From positions 1,346,001-1,410,000 of the forward strand of contig WPIO01000007.1 in NCBI GenBank assembly GCA_009760855.2: 64,000 nucleotides of DNA, given 5' to 3'. This DNA comes from Cristatella mucedo (Eukaryota; Bryozoa; Phylactolaemata; Cristatellidae). Below are positions 49,561 through 63,327 of the stretch, in pieces. The translations under genes were made by a program, and so were the position numbers. The stretch's first letter is position 1, and each line of letters opens with the position of its first letter. Below the pieces are notes generated by a model that was not told the origin of the DNA, did not search any database, and saw nothing but the letters and a program-made list of their open reading frames with translations.

Positions 49561-51640
49561 CGCGCTCTTTATATTTGAATTTAATCATTTAGTTTTTAAT
49601 CTGTATATGTGCGTCCTTATATATTTAATTGAGACGCGCCGTCTCTAAAACCGAGAAGCACTTCGCCGAAGACTAGCTGCACACGCTGCCGACAACTTTT
49701 TTGGTCTCCGGCTGGAAACGAAGTCACTCTGTGTCCTCTTTTGGATAAGCACGCTGAAGCTGTACTCCGACCGAAGGCGTGTTGGCGTCGTATATTCGCT
49801 GATGGTTAACACACGGTCAGGTTATGGCTGTATTCCGCTAACGTACGCGAGAGAGAGAGCGAGAGAGAAGAGGTCCGATCAGGCCGAACGGCAGGCAGAG
49901 AAGGGTGGGTCCGCCAAGCCCAAGCGGCGGGAGGAAAGTGGGTCCTCTGTCCTCGGCCAAAACAAGACGGAATGAGGTCGGCATGACTGACCTTGAGAGG
50001 GATTGGCCTCACAGATGGCAAGCGATTAGCTAGCCAGCCGTGGCTACAGGCTCTCGATGCCCCCCCCCCTCCAAAGCTAGCTCTTCTCAAACCCTCCCAA
50101 ACAAAGCTAGGAGTACCGCATTTCGCCGGTCCCCGAGCTTCGTGCCAAAGGCCCGCCGTCCAGAAGGATTTCAGACTTGCCTAAAAGAGGCTATTTATCA
50201 AGCCCTCCAAAGCACGGTGGCCCTCTGTGTACTAAAATGACAGCCCCCTCTATTCTAGAAACCAGCTCGCGTCGTGTGGTACGCGCCAGACGAGCACGCC
50301 GCACGAGCAATCTCATAAGCCCGTAAAAAGAAGAAAACGCGGTCGCGTCTACTCCGGAGAGCAGCTTGAAGCTGCTAGCCGAAGGAACGGCGCTCCGCCT
50401 GGTGAACTTCCGGAGCCACATGCGGTGCAGCGGCTTCCACGTCCGCAGAGAGCTAGACCGCAAGGATATTGCTCGTAATGGCGCTTGTCCCAGACGGCTC
50501 GCGACTAATACCGAAGGCGCTCTGAACCTGTGAACCACGGCTTGCGACTTGTAGGCGCCAATGTACTGCTCGCAGGCATGCCGGCAACAGCACGAAAGCA
50601 TATCAGCAACGAAGATCGCCATTTCCTACGACAGCAGCAAGTCCACATGTCACAGAGAAGCCTATTCGATAGAGCCAGAGGGTTACAGGCTTCCAGAACC
50701 AGCCGCGGCGTAAAACAGCTCTCGTACGGCTCATAAGCCTAGACTAGTACAGCCCAGCTCAAGTGCTCCGCACCAACTCACTGCCTCTAAACACGGCTTT
50801 AGTTTTTATGCTGCCTAACAGTGCATTATCATACAAGCGGTTTCAAGATGCTGAAATTCAGGAGCCGCAAATAACGAATATCTCGACAAAAAGTAATCTG
50901 GCTGATTTAGCACGTCACCGTTTCAACGCGAAATCGCGACTACAGCTTCTCGCTTGAAAAATTTAGCGCGTTGAACCGTATTACGACGCAGGCGCTGGAT
51001 ATTTGCAGATCTTTATGTTATCGATAAAATAGCTCATTCTGTAGTACTGACTGCGAGATGGCAGTCACTCTCTTGAGCCCAGAAGTATTGTCGGCGCATC
51101 GCGTTCGCGTGAGGAACATTAGGATAGATTGCTTAGGATCTCTGACCGATTGAGAGGCGGAATACAATCTAGCAGTTCTAATTCCGACGGTGTGTGTTGG
51201 GCGCCAACTGGAGAGCAGTCGCGAGAGCTCAAGCGGAAGAGCACTAGACCAGTAACGGGATGTTGGAGGATCGCTCCGCGCTAGAGGCACCATTCTTATT
51301 CGGCATCCAGATCGGAAGCAGACGGAGGCCTCCGGTCGCTCTCTTCCTTCCTAACCGTCGGAGTTTTTTGGAGTCAAAGGAATAAGAAATGGGAATGAGA
51401 AGCGTAATAAAGTCTGGCAGTTATAATTCAAGTACAAAAATGCAGTACAAATTTGCACAACACTTGACTGGGTCTTCCGTATTAAATGCACAGTGTACGC
51501 TTGTCACTATGAGGTAATTGCGGCAGCATAGACTGGGGGCCGGAGTCATGATTGTTATTGGGGGGGGGGGTTAGACCCACCCCACACAATTAATGACAAT
51601 TATAGCGGATTGCTCGTTCGATGCGAACTCGGCGGTTGCT
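49561..51640. other. Non-coding DNA, nothing firm
   Basis: Moderately GC-rich, with short poly-C and poly-G runs (50060-50071, 51560-51570). A 143-codon minus-strand frame at 50622-50191 has no recognised family or splice context. Confidence 0.4.
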
Positions 51641-51891
51641 CGTTGATTCAAAAGTAGGGCGTATTGGCGTCGTTGGTAACGGACGTAAGTATAAGGTACG
51701 GCCCCAGGTCACTGGCCAACGCCCGCTTTCGAAGGGATGGCGATTGCTTCCTTAACACCCGCGGCTCGGCTGCTGCATCAGCGCTGAGTTCTCGGTGCCG
51801 CTCGGTGCCGCTCGAGGTGCCGCTCGAGGTGCCGCTTTTCGATCCACGCATCAGGCCGACCGTTCTGTATAGCCAAGCTGCCTAGCGTGTC

Positions 51892-52515
51892 GTGAGTTCT
51901 TTTAAATACCGCCCATACGGACGACTGACCGTCCAAAAATGTGCGTCGAGAAAGTCGCAGCAGTCGTTGATTCCACGAAAAATGTCTCGGTTTTCATCGC
52001 TCGACGGCGATTCTTATCGACGAATTACTTTTTTAATGTTTCATCTCGAAGAAGAAGAAGAAGAGGTAGAAGAAGATCTTTTCCCTCGTCTGTCGCGCGG
52101 ACGTGCAGCGAGGACTAACCCCCCATCGACCACGAACCGGCCTGTTCCTTCAGTGATCTTCTTTTCGGAAGCAGAGCAGCAGCAAACAGATCGGCAGCAA
52201 ACGTTCGCTTTCGCGGTGACCTCCCCGCCGCCCGAAGCCGCCGCCGCGCGCCTTTCTCGGTCTGCTTGGATCTGTCTCGGATCTGCCTCGGCTGCTCATG
52301 AAACACGATCTCGACGAGTATATCCAATTATTGTCGTCAGAGCACCCAGCCACTTACCCGTGTCTCTTGTCCCGTTCCTTGGTGGGGCATTTGGAAAAAC
52401 TCAGCGTTTGATTGTCAACCCGGAAAGCGGCGACTGCGCCCGATCAATTCCGCTTTTTGGCTTCGAGTGTTCGGCCGCCCAACCGACGCCGAACCCTCTT
52501 CCTCTGACCGTGTGA
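51892..52515 (+). CDS. Unrecognised 207-codon open frame
   Basis: An uninterrupted plus-strand frame beginning MSSFKYRPYGRLTVQK, with a Glu run (LEEEEEEVEED, from a GAA repeat at 52050-52072), and ending at TGA 52513-52515. No domain, signal peptide or membrane segment is apparent. No poly(A) signal or splice site nearby clearly supports it. The region is CpG-rich, where long chance frames are common. Reported because of its length only. Confidence 0.2.
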   Translation: MSSFKYRPYGRLTVQKCASRKSQQSLIPRKMSRFSSLDGDSYRRITFLMFHLEEEEEEVEEDLFPRLSRGRAARTNPPSTTNRPVPSVIFFSEAEQQQTDRQQTFAFAVTSPPPEAAAARLSRSAWICLGSASAAHETRSRRVYPIIVVRAPSHLPVSLVPFLGGAFGKTQRLIVNPESGDCARSIPLFGFECSAAQPTPNPLPLTV

Positions 52516-54282
52516 CAAACGATGTACCCGGCGGTCATCGCGTCAAGCCGCAAGGCGACTGACTGACGCCTTCTTAGAGTTAACAGATCCAACCGGCGCA
52601 GCTGAAGACGAAGTTCACCTACGCCTGACTAACCTCATCACTTGGCATTTCCGGTCGCACACTTCGATTGCTTCGTAAGGATGTGAGTACTGGTGCAGTG
52701 TGAGAGCGAACACCCAGTCGATCATTATACAGTATAGGCTACCTACAGGCTTCTTAAGATGCCCGTGGGAAACCCTGCACTGGCAATGAATAATGTATGC
52801 CAGGTTTCACTGGGCTGCCTTTGCCTGCAGTGGAAGGACTCGACCAGGCTGGCTCACGAGGAATTACTGCGAAGCTGCGATTGCAGCTCACATGTCAGCA
52901 GATTAGTTTGCTGCAGCCATACTAATAGGAATGTACATGTCAGGCGTTGATGTGATGCTCTCTGACGGGAATCCCGTAACTTTTTCGTGACAGAGTTCCC
53001 TCTGTCCTCGGCAGACTGCAGCCGCTCGCTTAATGAGCTTGAGGGAGTAATGCTGTAGGTGTGATCTCAAAGTTGAAACAAAACATTGAGGAATTAAACA
53101 TAAAAGGAAATTGATAATAATTACAAGCAATTTCCTATAATAATCTTTGATAACTAAAATTATTATGAATATTCCATATTATGTAGTATTATTATATTGT
53201 ATTTGAATATTGGTTATTATAGTATATTTTTTTAATAATATTATTGGAAATAGCTATAACTTTCCAATAAATATAACTTATCTTCACTGAAACCGGGTTA
53301 AATGGAATCGACCTCTTAGCTAGTTGACGAAATACTCGGTTTGTGAAATTGCCCTGCATTATGCCTCTGCCTCCGGGCCGATGCAGCAGCAGAAAACGCA
53401 AGGGCGGTGTGCAACGACGGCCAATAGCTTGAACGTATGACAGTTTAAACTGATGTGGTTAATACAAGTGGGGGTTTCCATGTGGGCTTCGTATAAATCT
53501 CAGTCACTCAAGAATTATTCAGACGGCGATAAAAAAAAGTATCCATTCCAACGAGCCTCGCTGTACAGAAAATGCTAAGCACTCAACGTTAGTGCTCATC
53601 GAACAGCACCCTCTGCAAAATGTGCGCTGCACAATCGAGCATCCGGGATTCCGTTACGATGGCGTTCCATCCGGAACCCTCCTGCGAACAGGTGCAACCT
53701 GCGGCTCTCGACGACTTGTTTCGTTTGGAAATCTGAAAAATGAAAACGTCCCACGTTATGGGCTCTGGCCGAGATGTAGCTCGCTCACACCATTATACTT
53801 TGCCAAACGACGCGAGGCTGAAATAACGGAGCACACTAAAAGTGTGCTCAAGCATTGATCGATCGCGACTCTCTCTTTTCGTGTTGTGGAATACGATGGC
53901 CTACGCGTGAAAGGTTATATCCAGTCACTTAGTGCTTAGGCCGCAACTATTTTTGCAGTCCGAAAGCACTATATTGCTACGATAAGGGCCTCCGACCACG
54001 TGGAAGACGGGCCGTTGCTGAACCCATTGCTAGCCATACACCACGACAGTCACTGGTATCGAGCTCCTAGCGGTACCAATACCGCAAGCCTGCCTCGCCA
54101 TTCTCAGGGCATACACAAGAAGACGGAAACACGGCCACGCACATCTGAGAGTAGCATGGTGGGAAGCCGTTGTTCGCTTGTAACAGCAATTATAGCTAAA
54201 TAAAGCATAGATTTCTGACATTTGCACTTGGTTAGCAGCGAATGTTTTCAGAATAATTTATTATGAAATCAGCTTACTACCA
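52516..54282. other. Non-coding DNA, A/T-rich in the middle
   Basis: Nothing recognised. 53085-53290 is very A/T-rich. Confidence 0.4.
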
Positions 54283-54635
54283 ATGGGAAACCTAGTTTAA
54301 CTCAGAAATTGGAAATCCTAATTTTCAAAAATTGGCTTGGCCTCGACTCTTTTGGCATCCGCATGCAATCTGGGTGTCCTCTTCCAAAGTGAATTGTTAC
54401 TAGACGACCACAGGCAGCTCCGCAGTCAAGTCTGCCTACAAAACTGTTCTCGCTGTTGTTGCTTAGTATTCAACGCGAACTGTCCTTTGCATGTCTATGG
54501 CTGCTGACACTGTGCATGCTATCACTATAACAATTGACATACGGGTACTTCCTTTCCGGCATGTTCAAAGTGTTTAGAAAGAGATTTGATTATTTTAAGG
54601 TGCTATAAAAGTGTCTTATTATTAATACCATTAGC
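54283..54635 (+). mobile_element. Decayed L2-type LINE fragment
   Basis: Plus-strand counterparts of the RT segment starting MGKPSVIQRL (TGGGAAACCTAGTTTAACTC), then 3' UTR words (GCTGACACTGTGCATGCTAT) and the tail GTTTAGAAAGAGATTTGATT with GGTGCTATAAAAGTG and a short ATT end. Confidence 0.8.
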
Positions 54636-54719
54636 TTGTACATGTGCAAAATCAAGGACAACTTTAGCTTTTCTTTGGAAGGCGATCCTGAGTGTCCGCA
54701 ATTCTAGCTGGTGAGTCGA

Positions 54720-54827
54720 ACATATATCTAATTTTAGCAAATTTATTCGTCAGGGCATGGTAGTGAATCATCATTCGAGTTCAGTGTACAGGACGTTGGA
54801 ACGTGCTGACCATCTCTAATTATTTAT

Positions 54828-54863
<36 letters not shown>

Positions 54864-54996
54864 ATAAATAAATAATTATATATATATATATAGTTAATAA
54901 ATAATTAGAGATGGTCAGCACGTTCCAACGTCCTGTACACTGAACTCGAATGATGATTCACTACCATGCCCTGACGAATAAATTTGCTAAAATTAG

Positions 54997-55004
<8 letters not shown>
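54720..55004. repeat. Long palindrome with ~115 bp perfect arms
   Basis: Bases 54720-54834 and 54890-55004 are exact reverse complements as far as I can check by eye; an A/T-only centre of about 55 bases lies between them. The arm includes GGTCAGCACGTTCCAACGTC and GATGATTCACTACCATGCCC. The centre itself contains a partial further copy of the TAGTTAATAAATAA end of the arm. No transposon ends or ORF are visible. Confidence 0.93.
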
Positions 55005-55826
<822 letters not shown>

Positions 55827-56297
55827 TAAATGTAGTATGCTTAGATGAAGTATCTCGCGCAGATTCTACTCATGCTAGTCCATAGCTTACCAAAGGCTGC
55901 GGCAGCACGACTTCCGGTCTGTCGCACTGATTCGGGCAGCTTGCCGTATACGCCAACTCAGCCAACTCAGTCCAAGCGGATTCTCGGAGTCGGAAGCGCC
56001 AATCGTCGGTTCGGGCGACAGCAAAGCGCGTCGCAGTGCATAGAGCGCAAGCTGCTGGAATTCCATGGCCATCCTGCCAAAAGAACTCTTTAAGTTGATT
56101 TGCCTGTGAAGTTCTAACATTCGAATGTTCAATATCCATTACGAGAGTGCATGTTAGAGCTTCGTATGCAAATGATCTCCCCTTTTTGACACTTACCATT
56201 GCTGTACCGTTTCAGTAATACTTTAAAAATAACGCAAAGGACTGAATACAGACGCGACGTCAGTGACTGTTACTGACGGAGAAATCAACGATGCCGA
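55827..56297. other. Non-coding DNA, nothing recognised
   Basis: A short tandem pair CCAACTCAG occurs at 55950-55968. No gene. Confidence 0.4.
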
Positions 56298-56434
56298 GCT
56301 GGGTTTATCCAGCGGTTAAGGTGCTCGTCCCGACTAGGGTCTGGCTGAGGTCGTGGGCTCGAGCCCTGAGGCATATGTGAAGCACCTGAATAGAGATTTA
56401 GTTCTCTTGGGGCGCTATACAAATGAATTATATT
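56298..56434 (+). mobile_element. tRNA-derived SINE
   Basis: GCTGGGTTTATCCAGCGGTT, GGTGCTCGTCCCGACTAGGG, GAGGTCGTGGGCTCGAGCCC (B box), then GAAGCACCTGAATAGAGATT and the GGGGCGCTATACAAATGAAT tail. Most compact full copy in the window. Confidence 0.9.
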
Positions 56435-56826
56435 AACAAAACAGACGTAGCGTATTATTCGAGTAGATAAACCTAAAGGTCTCGCGGGGATGATGCAGCA
56501 TGCCCGGTACATGAACGAATGCTGAAAAATACTTCTGCTGGCCGGGATATACTTTTACAAAAACAGTTTATAGGAGACGCACCAGGGTGCATACCTTAAC
56601 TATAAAATGAAGGCTCTGTACGTTAGCTTTTTTTTGCTGTATCTTTGTCACCTACTGCTCTCACGGTAACGAGCTGCGTTTCATTTCGCATCCAAAAATC
56701 CTTTGCGCTTATCAGAAGTTCAGATCGTCAGCACTTCGCTCGGATGGAACCGGGCGAGTACCTATCTCGCTGCAGCACCATCCTAATAGAGATACCCGAA
56801 CGGATCTCAAACTAGAACGAGATTAG
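56435..56826. other. Non-coding DNA, nothing recognised
   Basis: No gene or repeat family seen. Confidence 0.4.
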
Positions 56827-57895
<1,069 letters not shown>

Positions 57896-58387
57896 GCACT
57901 AGGAGGAGCTGAGTCCTACCAGTGCAGCCTGTGCTGCACGAGCATTGCGAGTTCGGCTTATCATGTTCATCACTGGCATTGCCTCGGCAACCCAGTCTCG
58001 TTTGCCTTTCATCTAGTACGGCTGCATGTGAGGTATGATGGACAGTGTCCCACCATCTTCATGAGGCATACGACCGCCGGCCGACGTGGGAAACGCAGTG
58101 AACCGATAAGTAACCGTGAGTCTCGGAACACAAAGCCCAATCCCCACTCGCTTTTACGACACGCCCATTGAGCTGCGTGTGGTACCGTCGACTCCGCACG
58201 GAGTTTGCTCAGATGCATGTGTACAAACATCACGGAATGACTTGCAGTCGCCAAGTTTCTAAGTCAACGGAGGGAGTCATCGCAGAAGAAGTCGCGTAGA
58301 CATTATGACGCGAAAAATAAGCAGCTTTCTTATGTCGGAAAAAGTGCTGAAGACGGCGAGTGGTCGAAAAATCGAAACTCGACAGAT
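57896..58387. other. Non-coding DNA with dispersed repeat
   Basis: 58248-58335 resembles 40598-40690. Nothing else is recognised. Confidence 0.4.
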
Positions 58388-58597
58388 AGACAAGCCTTCC
58401 ATCCTATCAATCATCTTAAAGCACTGGTATGCGACCAATATAGCAGTGTCTGTCCACACTGAACATTACCTTGACACATGCCTAATCGAATATAGGCAAG
58501 CCATCCGCGCTCTCCATCAGCGTAAAGCAGTAGCATGTGACCAGCATCGCAGTGTCACCACACTGAACATTACCTAGACATGTGCCTAATCGAATAT
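58388..58597. repeat. ~105 bp tandem duplication
   Basis: Two imperfect copies, 58388-58492 and 58493-58597. Both carry CAAGCC(T/A)TCC near the start and CCACACTGAACATTACCT followed by TGCCTAATCGAAT near the end. Roughly 80% similar by eye. Confidence 0.85.
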
Positions 58598-58770
58598 GTT
58601 GCGAGAGTTGGCTGTCCTCGAAACCCTCAACCCTACGCCTTTGCCATATTGGTAACCTTATTGCCGCTGACCTCCTCGAGACTAATCGTATTAAGTTCAA
58701 AGCTGCTTCCGTCATTAGCATACTCGTACTCCGGCTTCGGAGCAGTCTCAGCTATATCCTCATTAGACTA
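58598..58770. other. Non-coding flank
   Basis: Unique-looking DNA left of the LINE 3' tail. Confidence 0.4.
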
Positions 58771-58997
58771 ATAATAATAATAATTCACTTGATAAAGCGC
58801 CCTCAGAGAACTTAATCTCTCTCAAGGCGCGCTTTACATTTGCTATAAAGTGAAATGCAATTGAATGGTAAGTAAAATCATGCTTGAAAAAACAAACGAA
58901 ATGAATAATATGGTTAGGGGTGACACAGGTTCAGCATGCAAATGTGGTTAGTGGCAGCATGCACAGTGTCAGCACGCATAAGCACATCAAGGACGAA

Positions 58998-59483
58998 TCA
59001 CAGGGCCCCACTAAATGCTCTCCTAAATAGGTGTGTTTTTAAGTTCCTTTTAAATGTGGTCAGGTCAGGGGATGTTCTGACGCAGGTCGGGAGGGAGTTC
59101 CAGGCTTTGGGAGCATATGAACTAAATGCACGGTCTCCAAAGGATTTAAGGTTTGTATGAGGTATTTCTAGACTGTTGGATTCCGAAAAGTGGGTAGTAC
59201 GATGCTTGGCCTGATGGGGTAGTATATCTGACAGATAGGCTGGAGCCATAGAATGAAGGGACCTAAAAGTGAGCGACAAAACTTTGAAGTCGATCCATTG
59301 CTTGACTGGGAGCCAGTGCAGGTCGGCGAGAAGTGGTGTGATGTGGTAGCTGCGAGGCTCAGGACAGACAAGCCTACCTGCAGAGTTATGCACCAGCTGC
59401 AATCGCCTGATCGCACATGCTGGTAGGCCAGTAAGCAGTGAGTTGCAGAAGTCGAGACGGGATGTCACGAATGCATGGACCAA
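58998..59483 (-). pseudogene. LINE ORF2 fragment: C-terminal region
   Basis: The frame begins VHAFVTSRLDFCNSLLTGLP and ends at the ORF stop after KTHLFRRAFSGAL. It contains the LVHNSAGRLVCPEPRS and APKAWNSLPTCVRTSP segments that are conserved at the C-terminus of L2/CR1 reverse transcriptases. It is separated from the RT frame by an extra CC in a C run (five C at 59513-59517 where sister copies have three). Confidence 0.88.
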
Positions 59484-59539
59484 CTTAGATGTGGTATCCT
59501 TACCTAAACAAGCCCCCGAATTTTAGCAATGTTATGAAG

Positions 59540-60802
59540 CTAAAAATAGGCGGATTTGACTGTGGAGCTGATATGGTCGTCTAACGAGAGGTCGCTTTGG
59601 AATATGACACCTAGATTTTGAGCTGATTCAACTGGAGATATGCAGGCAGAGCCAATTTTGAGAGTCAGCCTTTCCAATCTCTGGATCACACTCGGTTTGC
59701 CCATAACTAGTAAGTTAGTTTTATCATCGTTTAGTTTTAGAAAATTTGCTGCCATCCATGTGCGGATGTCATTAATGCATGCAGCTAGTGAGTTGAGAGG
59801 ATTTGAGGTGCTCGAAGGCCGGGAGGGATCAAAGCAAAGGTACAACTGAGTGTCATCTGCATAGAAGTGAAAGCCTAGATTGTGCTTGGCAATCACATCA
59901 GCAAGAGGCAGAGTATAAACCGTGAAAAGAACCGGACCTAGCACTGAGCCCTGAGGTACTCCATATTTCAGAGGTACTTCAGATGATCTTTGTCCATTCA
60001 CGTCAATACTCTGGAGTCTCCCACTGAGATAGGACCTGAACCACTGCAGAGCAGTGCCAGTGATGCCCAGGCGAGATAAGAGGCGCTCTAGAAGAACTTT
60101 GTGATCGGTGGTATCAAAAGCTGCCGAAAGATCAAGCAAAACAAGCAGAGACACTCTACCCATGTCTGCATTTCTAAGTAGGTCGTTGTATACCCGAAGC
60201 AATGCTGACTCTGTGGAGTGATTAGCTCTAAAGCCAGACTGGAACTTATTAGCAAGGTGTGAGGTTTCGATAAACGAGTTCAGCTGGTCCGCCACGACCC
60301 GTTCCAGTGTCTTTGATAGGAATGGTAGAAGGGAAACTGGGCGGTAGTTGCTCAAGTTCTTTTGGTCAAGTGTAGTTTTCTTGAGAAGTGGCCTGACTGC
60401 AGCTTTTTCGAAAGGTGCTGGGACATGACCTGAGGCTAATGACATATTAATTATGTTAGTTATGCATGGCAGCAGCAGATCAATGCAACGTAGGAGCGGG
60501 ACAGCGGTAATCGGGTCCAGAGGACTTGTTGTCTTCTTTGATTGAGATACGAACTTTAGGACTAGATCACTAGTGACCTGCTTAAATGCAGACATTGTGG
60601 TGCAGCCAGGAACCGAGGAACAGCATTCTAGTGGGGAGGTTGTCATCGCAGGGATGGATTCCCTGATCTTGTCTATCTTCTGCACAAAGAATCGAGAGAA
60701 GCGATCGGCTAGATCATCATTAGGATCATCAGGTAAGGAGCTAATCTGGGAACGGTTGAGGAGATGGTTTATTGTCGACATCAGCACTTTTGGATTGTGC
60801 AT
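59540..60802 (-). pseudogene. LINE ORF2 fragment: reverse transcriptase
   Basis: 420 codons. RT blocks in order: SNYRPVSLLPFLSKTLERVV (finger), LVLLDLSAAFDTTDHKVLL (catalytic Asp A block), YGVPQGSVLGPVLFTVYTLP (B block) and FYADDTQLYL (YADD catalytic box at about 59853-59864), then TWMAANFLKLNDDKTNLLVM. All catalytic aspartates are intact in this piece, unlike the copy at 1 kb. It makes cDNA from the LINE RNA at the nicked target in intact elements. Here the protein is split from endonuclease and C-terminus by frameshifts. Confidence 0.93.
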
Positions 60803-60830
60803 CTGTGATTCAACAATGTTTTTATAAAAA

Positions 60831-61550
60831 CTAGACAGCCTTTGCTAGGATCGATTGGTACGACCTACAGTAGTCTTCATATGCCTGTCGATGGACAGTT
60901 AGTCCGGATCTTTTGTATGCTTTTTCAAGTTTTCGTTTAGTAGACTTGGCTAGTTTAATGTCTGCGGTAAACCATAGGCCGTCTGGGCGGGGGCGCACAG
61001 TGCGCTTTGTCAGAGGGGAAAACTCGTCTAGCGTGTCAGCTAGTGTCGTGTTGAAGCTATCTACCAATGATGACAGATCGGAGGGAGGATTGAGCAGCAG
61101 AGGTGAAGCAGATATTCTCGCACGGACAGCATCGATGTCAAGGGTCTTGAGGTTTCGCGATTCACAGGTTATTTTAGAGGAGGATGTGGGAACACACTGT
61201 AGATTGAATGAGATCTGCATGAGGTCAGATAAGCATGATTTGGTAATAATTGGTGATGACAAAGTGCAGTTATATGAGAAAATCTGGTCGAGTGTGTGAC
61301 CCTTGATGTGGGTAGGGCCATGCACATGAGCCACAAGAGACAATGAGTCAGTCAATGCACGAAATTCGGTGCTGAAAGTGTCAGATAAGTTATCAAAGTG
61401 AACGTTGAAATCACCCATAACGAGGAAGGATCGATTTCTTGCACACAGAATCGAAATGAGATCGGAGAAATCTGAGATAAAGGAGGATTTGGTACCTGGT
61501 GGGCGATAGACTACTGCCACTATCGGTAGCTTGTTTTCGGATGAGACCAA
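60831..61550 (-). pseudogene. LINE ORF2 fragment: APE-type endonuclease
   Basis: 239 codons: PIVAVVYRPPGTKSSFI, the catalytic SFLVMGDFNVHFD, VHGPTHIKGHTLDQIFSY and LSDLMQISFNL. The endonuclease nicks target DNA to prime reverse transcription. The N-terminal third, with the first catalytic Asn/Glu motifs, is missing. After SYQSILAKAV the frame stops; one missing base just there (next to 60840) would otherwise lead into the RT linker. Confidence 0.92.
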
Positions 61551-61575
61551 GACAATTGATTCAAAGACTAGTAGT

Positions 61576-62194
61576 CATGACAATTACTGTAGATATTTCT
61601 AAATTTTGCTTCTGACTCTGATGTACGTACAGCCTCAACGCTCAAGGTATCCATACTTGCGATACGAGTACGTTCGATTTCTGCTGTTTGCTGCTCGGCT
61701 GCCTGTACTTTCTCGAAAAATTCCCAGCATGGGCATATTAATTAACAGAATTTGCTTATGGTCACAGCAATGCTTTTCGTCAATTCGCTTAATTCTGGTT
61801 AAGCATGACTTCAAAATTCGCAGACGTTCAGCAGGGAACTTTACTGAATGCCGCCGAGCGGCATAGCTGGCAGCTACTTTAGTGCTAAACTCACCAACGC
61901 TAACACACCAATCTATCATTCAGGTTCAATGCTCGTCAGCGTAGTTACAAGCAATGAGACTACGACCCATAGGGCCCGCAGCAATAATCCACCGCTTCCG
62001 ACGCTAGATGTTATATACCTGGCTTTGACGTCCAAACCGATCTGAGCCGAAAACGCAGCGTTCGTAACGGTGCTAGTCCTTTGCAACAAAATATTGGCGA
62101 AGCCTTGAACCTTAAGGTAAAAAGTTCATATCCGAAGCGCAGAGAAGTCAAATCGAGAGCGACGTACGACTTCAGGCGCCTATCAGCAACGTAG
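61576..62194. other. Non-coding DNA with dispersed unclassified repeat
   Basis: 61801-61880 resembles 41698-41775 and 62106-62165 resembles 41888-41945 (see findings). Confidence 0.5.
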
Positions 62195-62720
62195 CCGCCA
62201 CATCGCACCACTTCTCGTCGACCTGCACTGGCTCCCAATCAAGCAGCGTATCGACGTCAAGGTTCTGTCGCTAACTTCAAGGTACCTTCATTCTCTGGCT
62301 CCAGTCGGTAAGAATGGTACCCCTTCACGCCAAAAGTCTTAGTTAACAATAATAATAAGACATTTGTATAGCTCCCTCAAAGAACTGAATCTTTTTCTGG
62401 GAACTTTTACGTACGCTGTAACTGAAGCGTTTCCATATGGCTGTAACAACGTGCACTTTGTCAGCACGCATAAGCGCATAAAAGAAAAATCACGAGGACC
62501 CAGTAAATGCTGTGAGAAACCGGTGCACTGGTAGCTTCTTTTTAAATGTTAAGTCGGGGGATTTCGTGACGCTAGTCGGGAGTGAGCTCCAGGCTTTGGA
62601 AGCATGCGTACTAAAGGCGCGGTCTCCAAAGGATTTGAGGCTCGTACGAGGTATAGCTAAAGGATTTTAGTTAGAAAAGCCGGTGGTACGATGGCCGGCC
62701 TGGCGGAGGAGTATATTTGA
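62195..62720. mobile_element. Two old L2-type LINE fragments in opposite orientation
   Basis: 62195-62300 (plus) matches the RT C-terminal segment with CATCGCACCACTTCTCGTCG and GACCTGCACTGGCTCCCAAT. 62350-62720 (minus) starts with an AAT-type tail and runs through 3' UTR words (GTCAGCACGCATAAGCGCAT) into the end of the ORF. Both are decayed and end abruptly, giving a small inverted pair. Confidence 0.8.
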
Positions 62721-63327
62721 TTGCGTGTCCACGCGTTTGTTTTGCTGGTGCATTCACGCTCGCCGCGGCAGTACGTGCATTAAACTACTGCACGAACATT
62801 GCAACCCGAATCTGATGTGCGTGCCGAAAGGGTGCGCACGCAGATTTGATTAAGCGAGCTTCAGTTTCCGGTCGGATGCTACCATTAATTATTGCTGGTC
62901 TGCGTTGCTTTTATTAGCTGTGGCATTAATTGCCTCGTTAAACAAAGGCCTTTTAATTGCAGTCCGTCCTCCGATTGCTTGCGCCTGTCTTATCAGCTAA
63001 GTCGCGCATTAACCCGGCGACCTGTACACGAGGCAATCGAGTTTAAACAACCATCTTGCTAGACGCAGCGAACGCAGTTCGCTCTGCGACAAGGTAGCGG
63101 TGCGCTGCCGGCCGTCACGGACGCACTGTAGACAACGCAAAAGTATCGAAACGCAACGGATGCAACCGGCGCACTCTCGAGCCGACGCATCGATGGCGTC
63201 GACGCTGCGTCCCGCGACACCGTCCGTCGCCTGCCAAGCCGACCGACGGCAAGCCTCGGCGGTAGGCGAGAGGCTCGCGAAGCGACGAGGACGATGGTCA
63301 GCTGTCGGCAGACGCCGCCGCCGCCGC
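62721..63327. other. Probable 3' UTR and flank of the minus-strand terminal exon
   Basis: After the stop at 63330-63328 (minus), the first clear AATAAA on the minus strand is at about 62916-62911 (TTTATT on the plus strand, inside GCTTTTATTAGC). That would give a ~0.4 kb 3' UTR. The 63000-63330 part is CpG-dense. Confidence 0.35.

Larger units (their letters stand above)
58771..61575 (-). mobile_element. L2-type LINE, most complete copy (endonuclease + RT)
   Basis: About 2.8 kb on the minus strand. Right to left: a partial APE-type endonuclease, an RT, a C-terminal region, the 3' UTR with the GCACTTGATAAAGCGCC-type tail, and (ATT)n at 58771. It lacks the N-terminal part of the endonuclease and any ORF1, so it is 5'-truncated. 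Two frameshifts break the ORF, near 60805-60830 and at 59505-59515. It is the source-like member of the copies at 7.6, 11.7, 37.8 and 38.9 kb. Confidence 0.93.
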
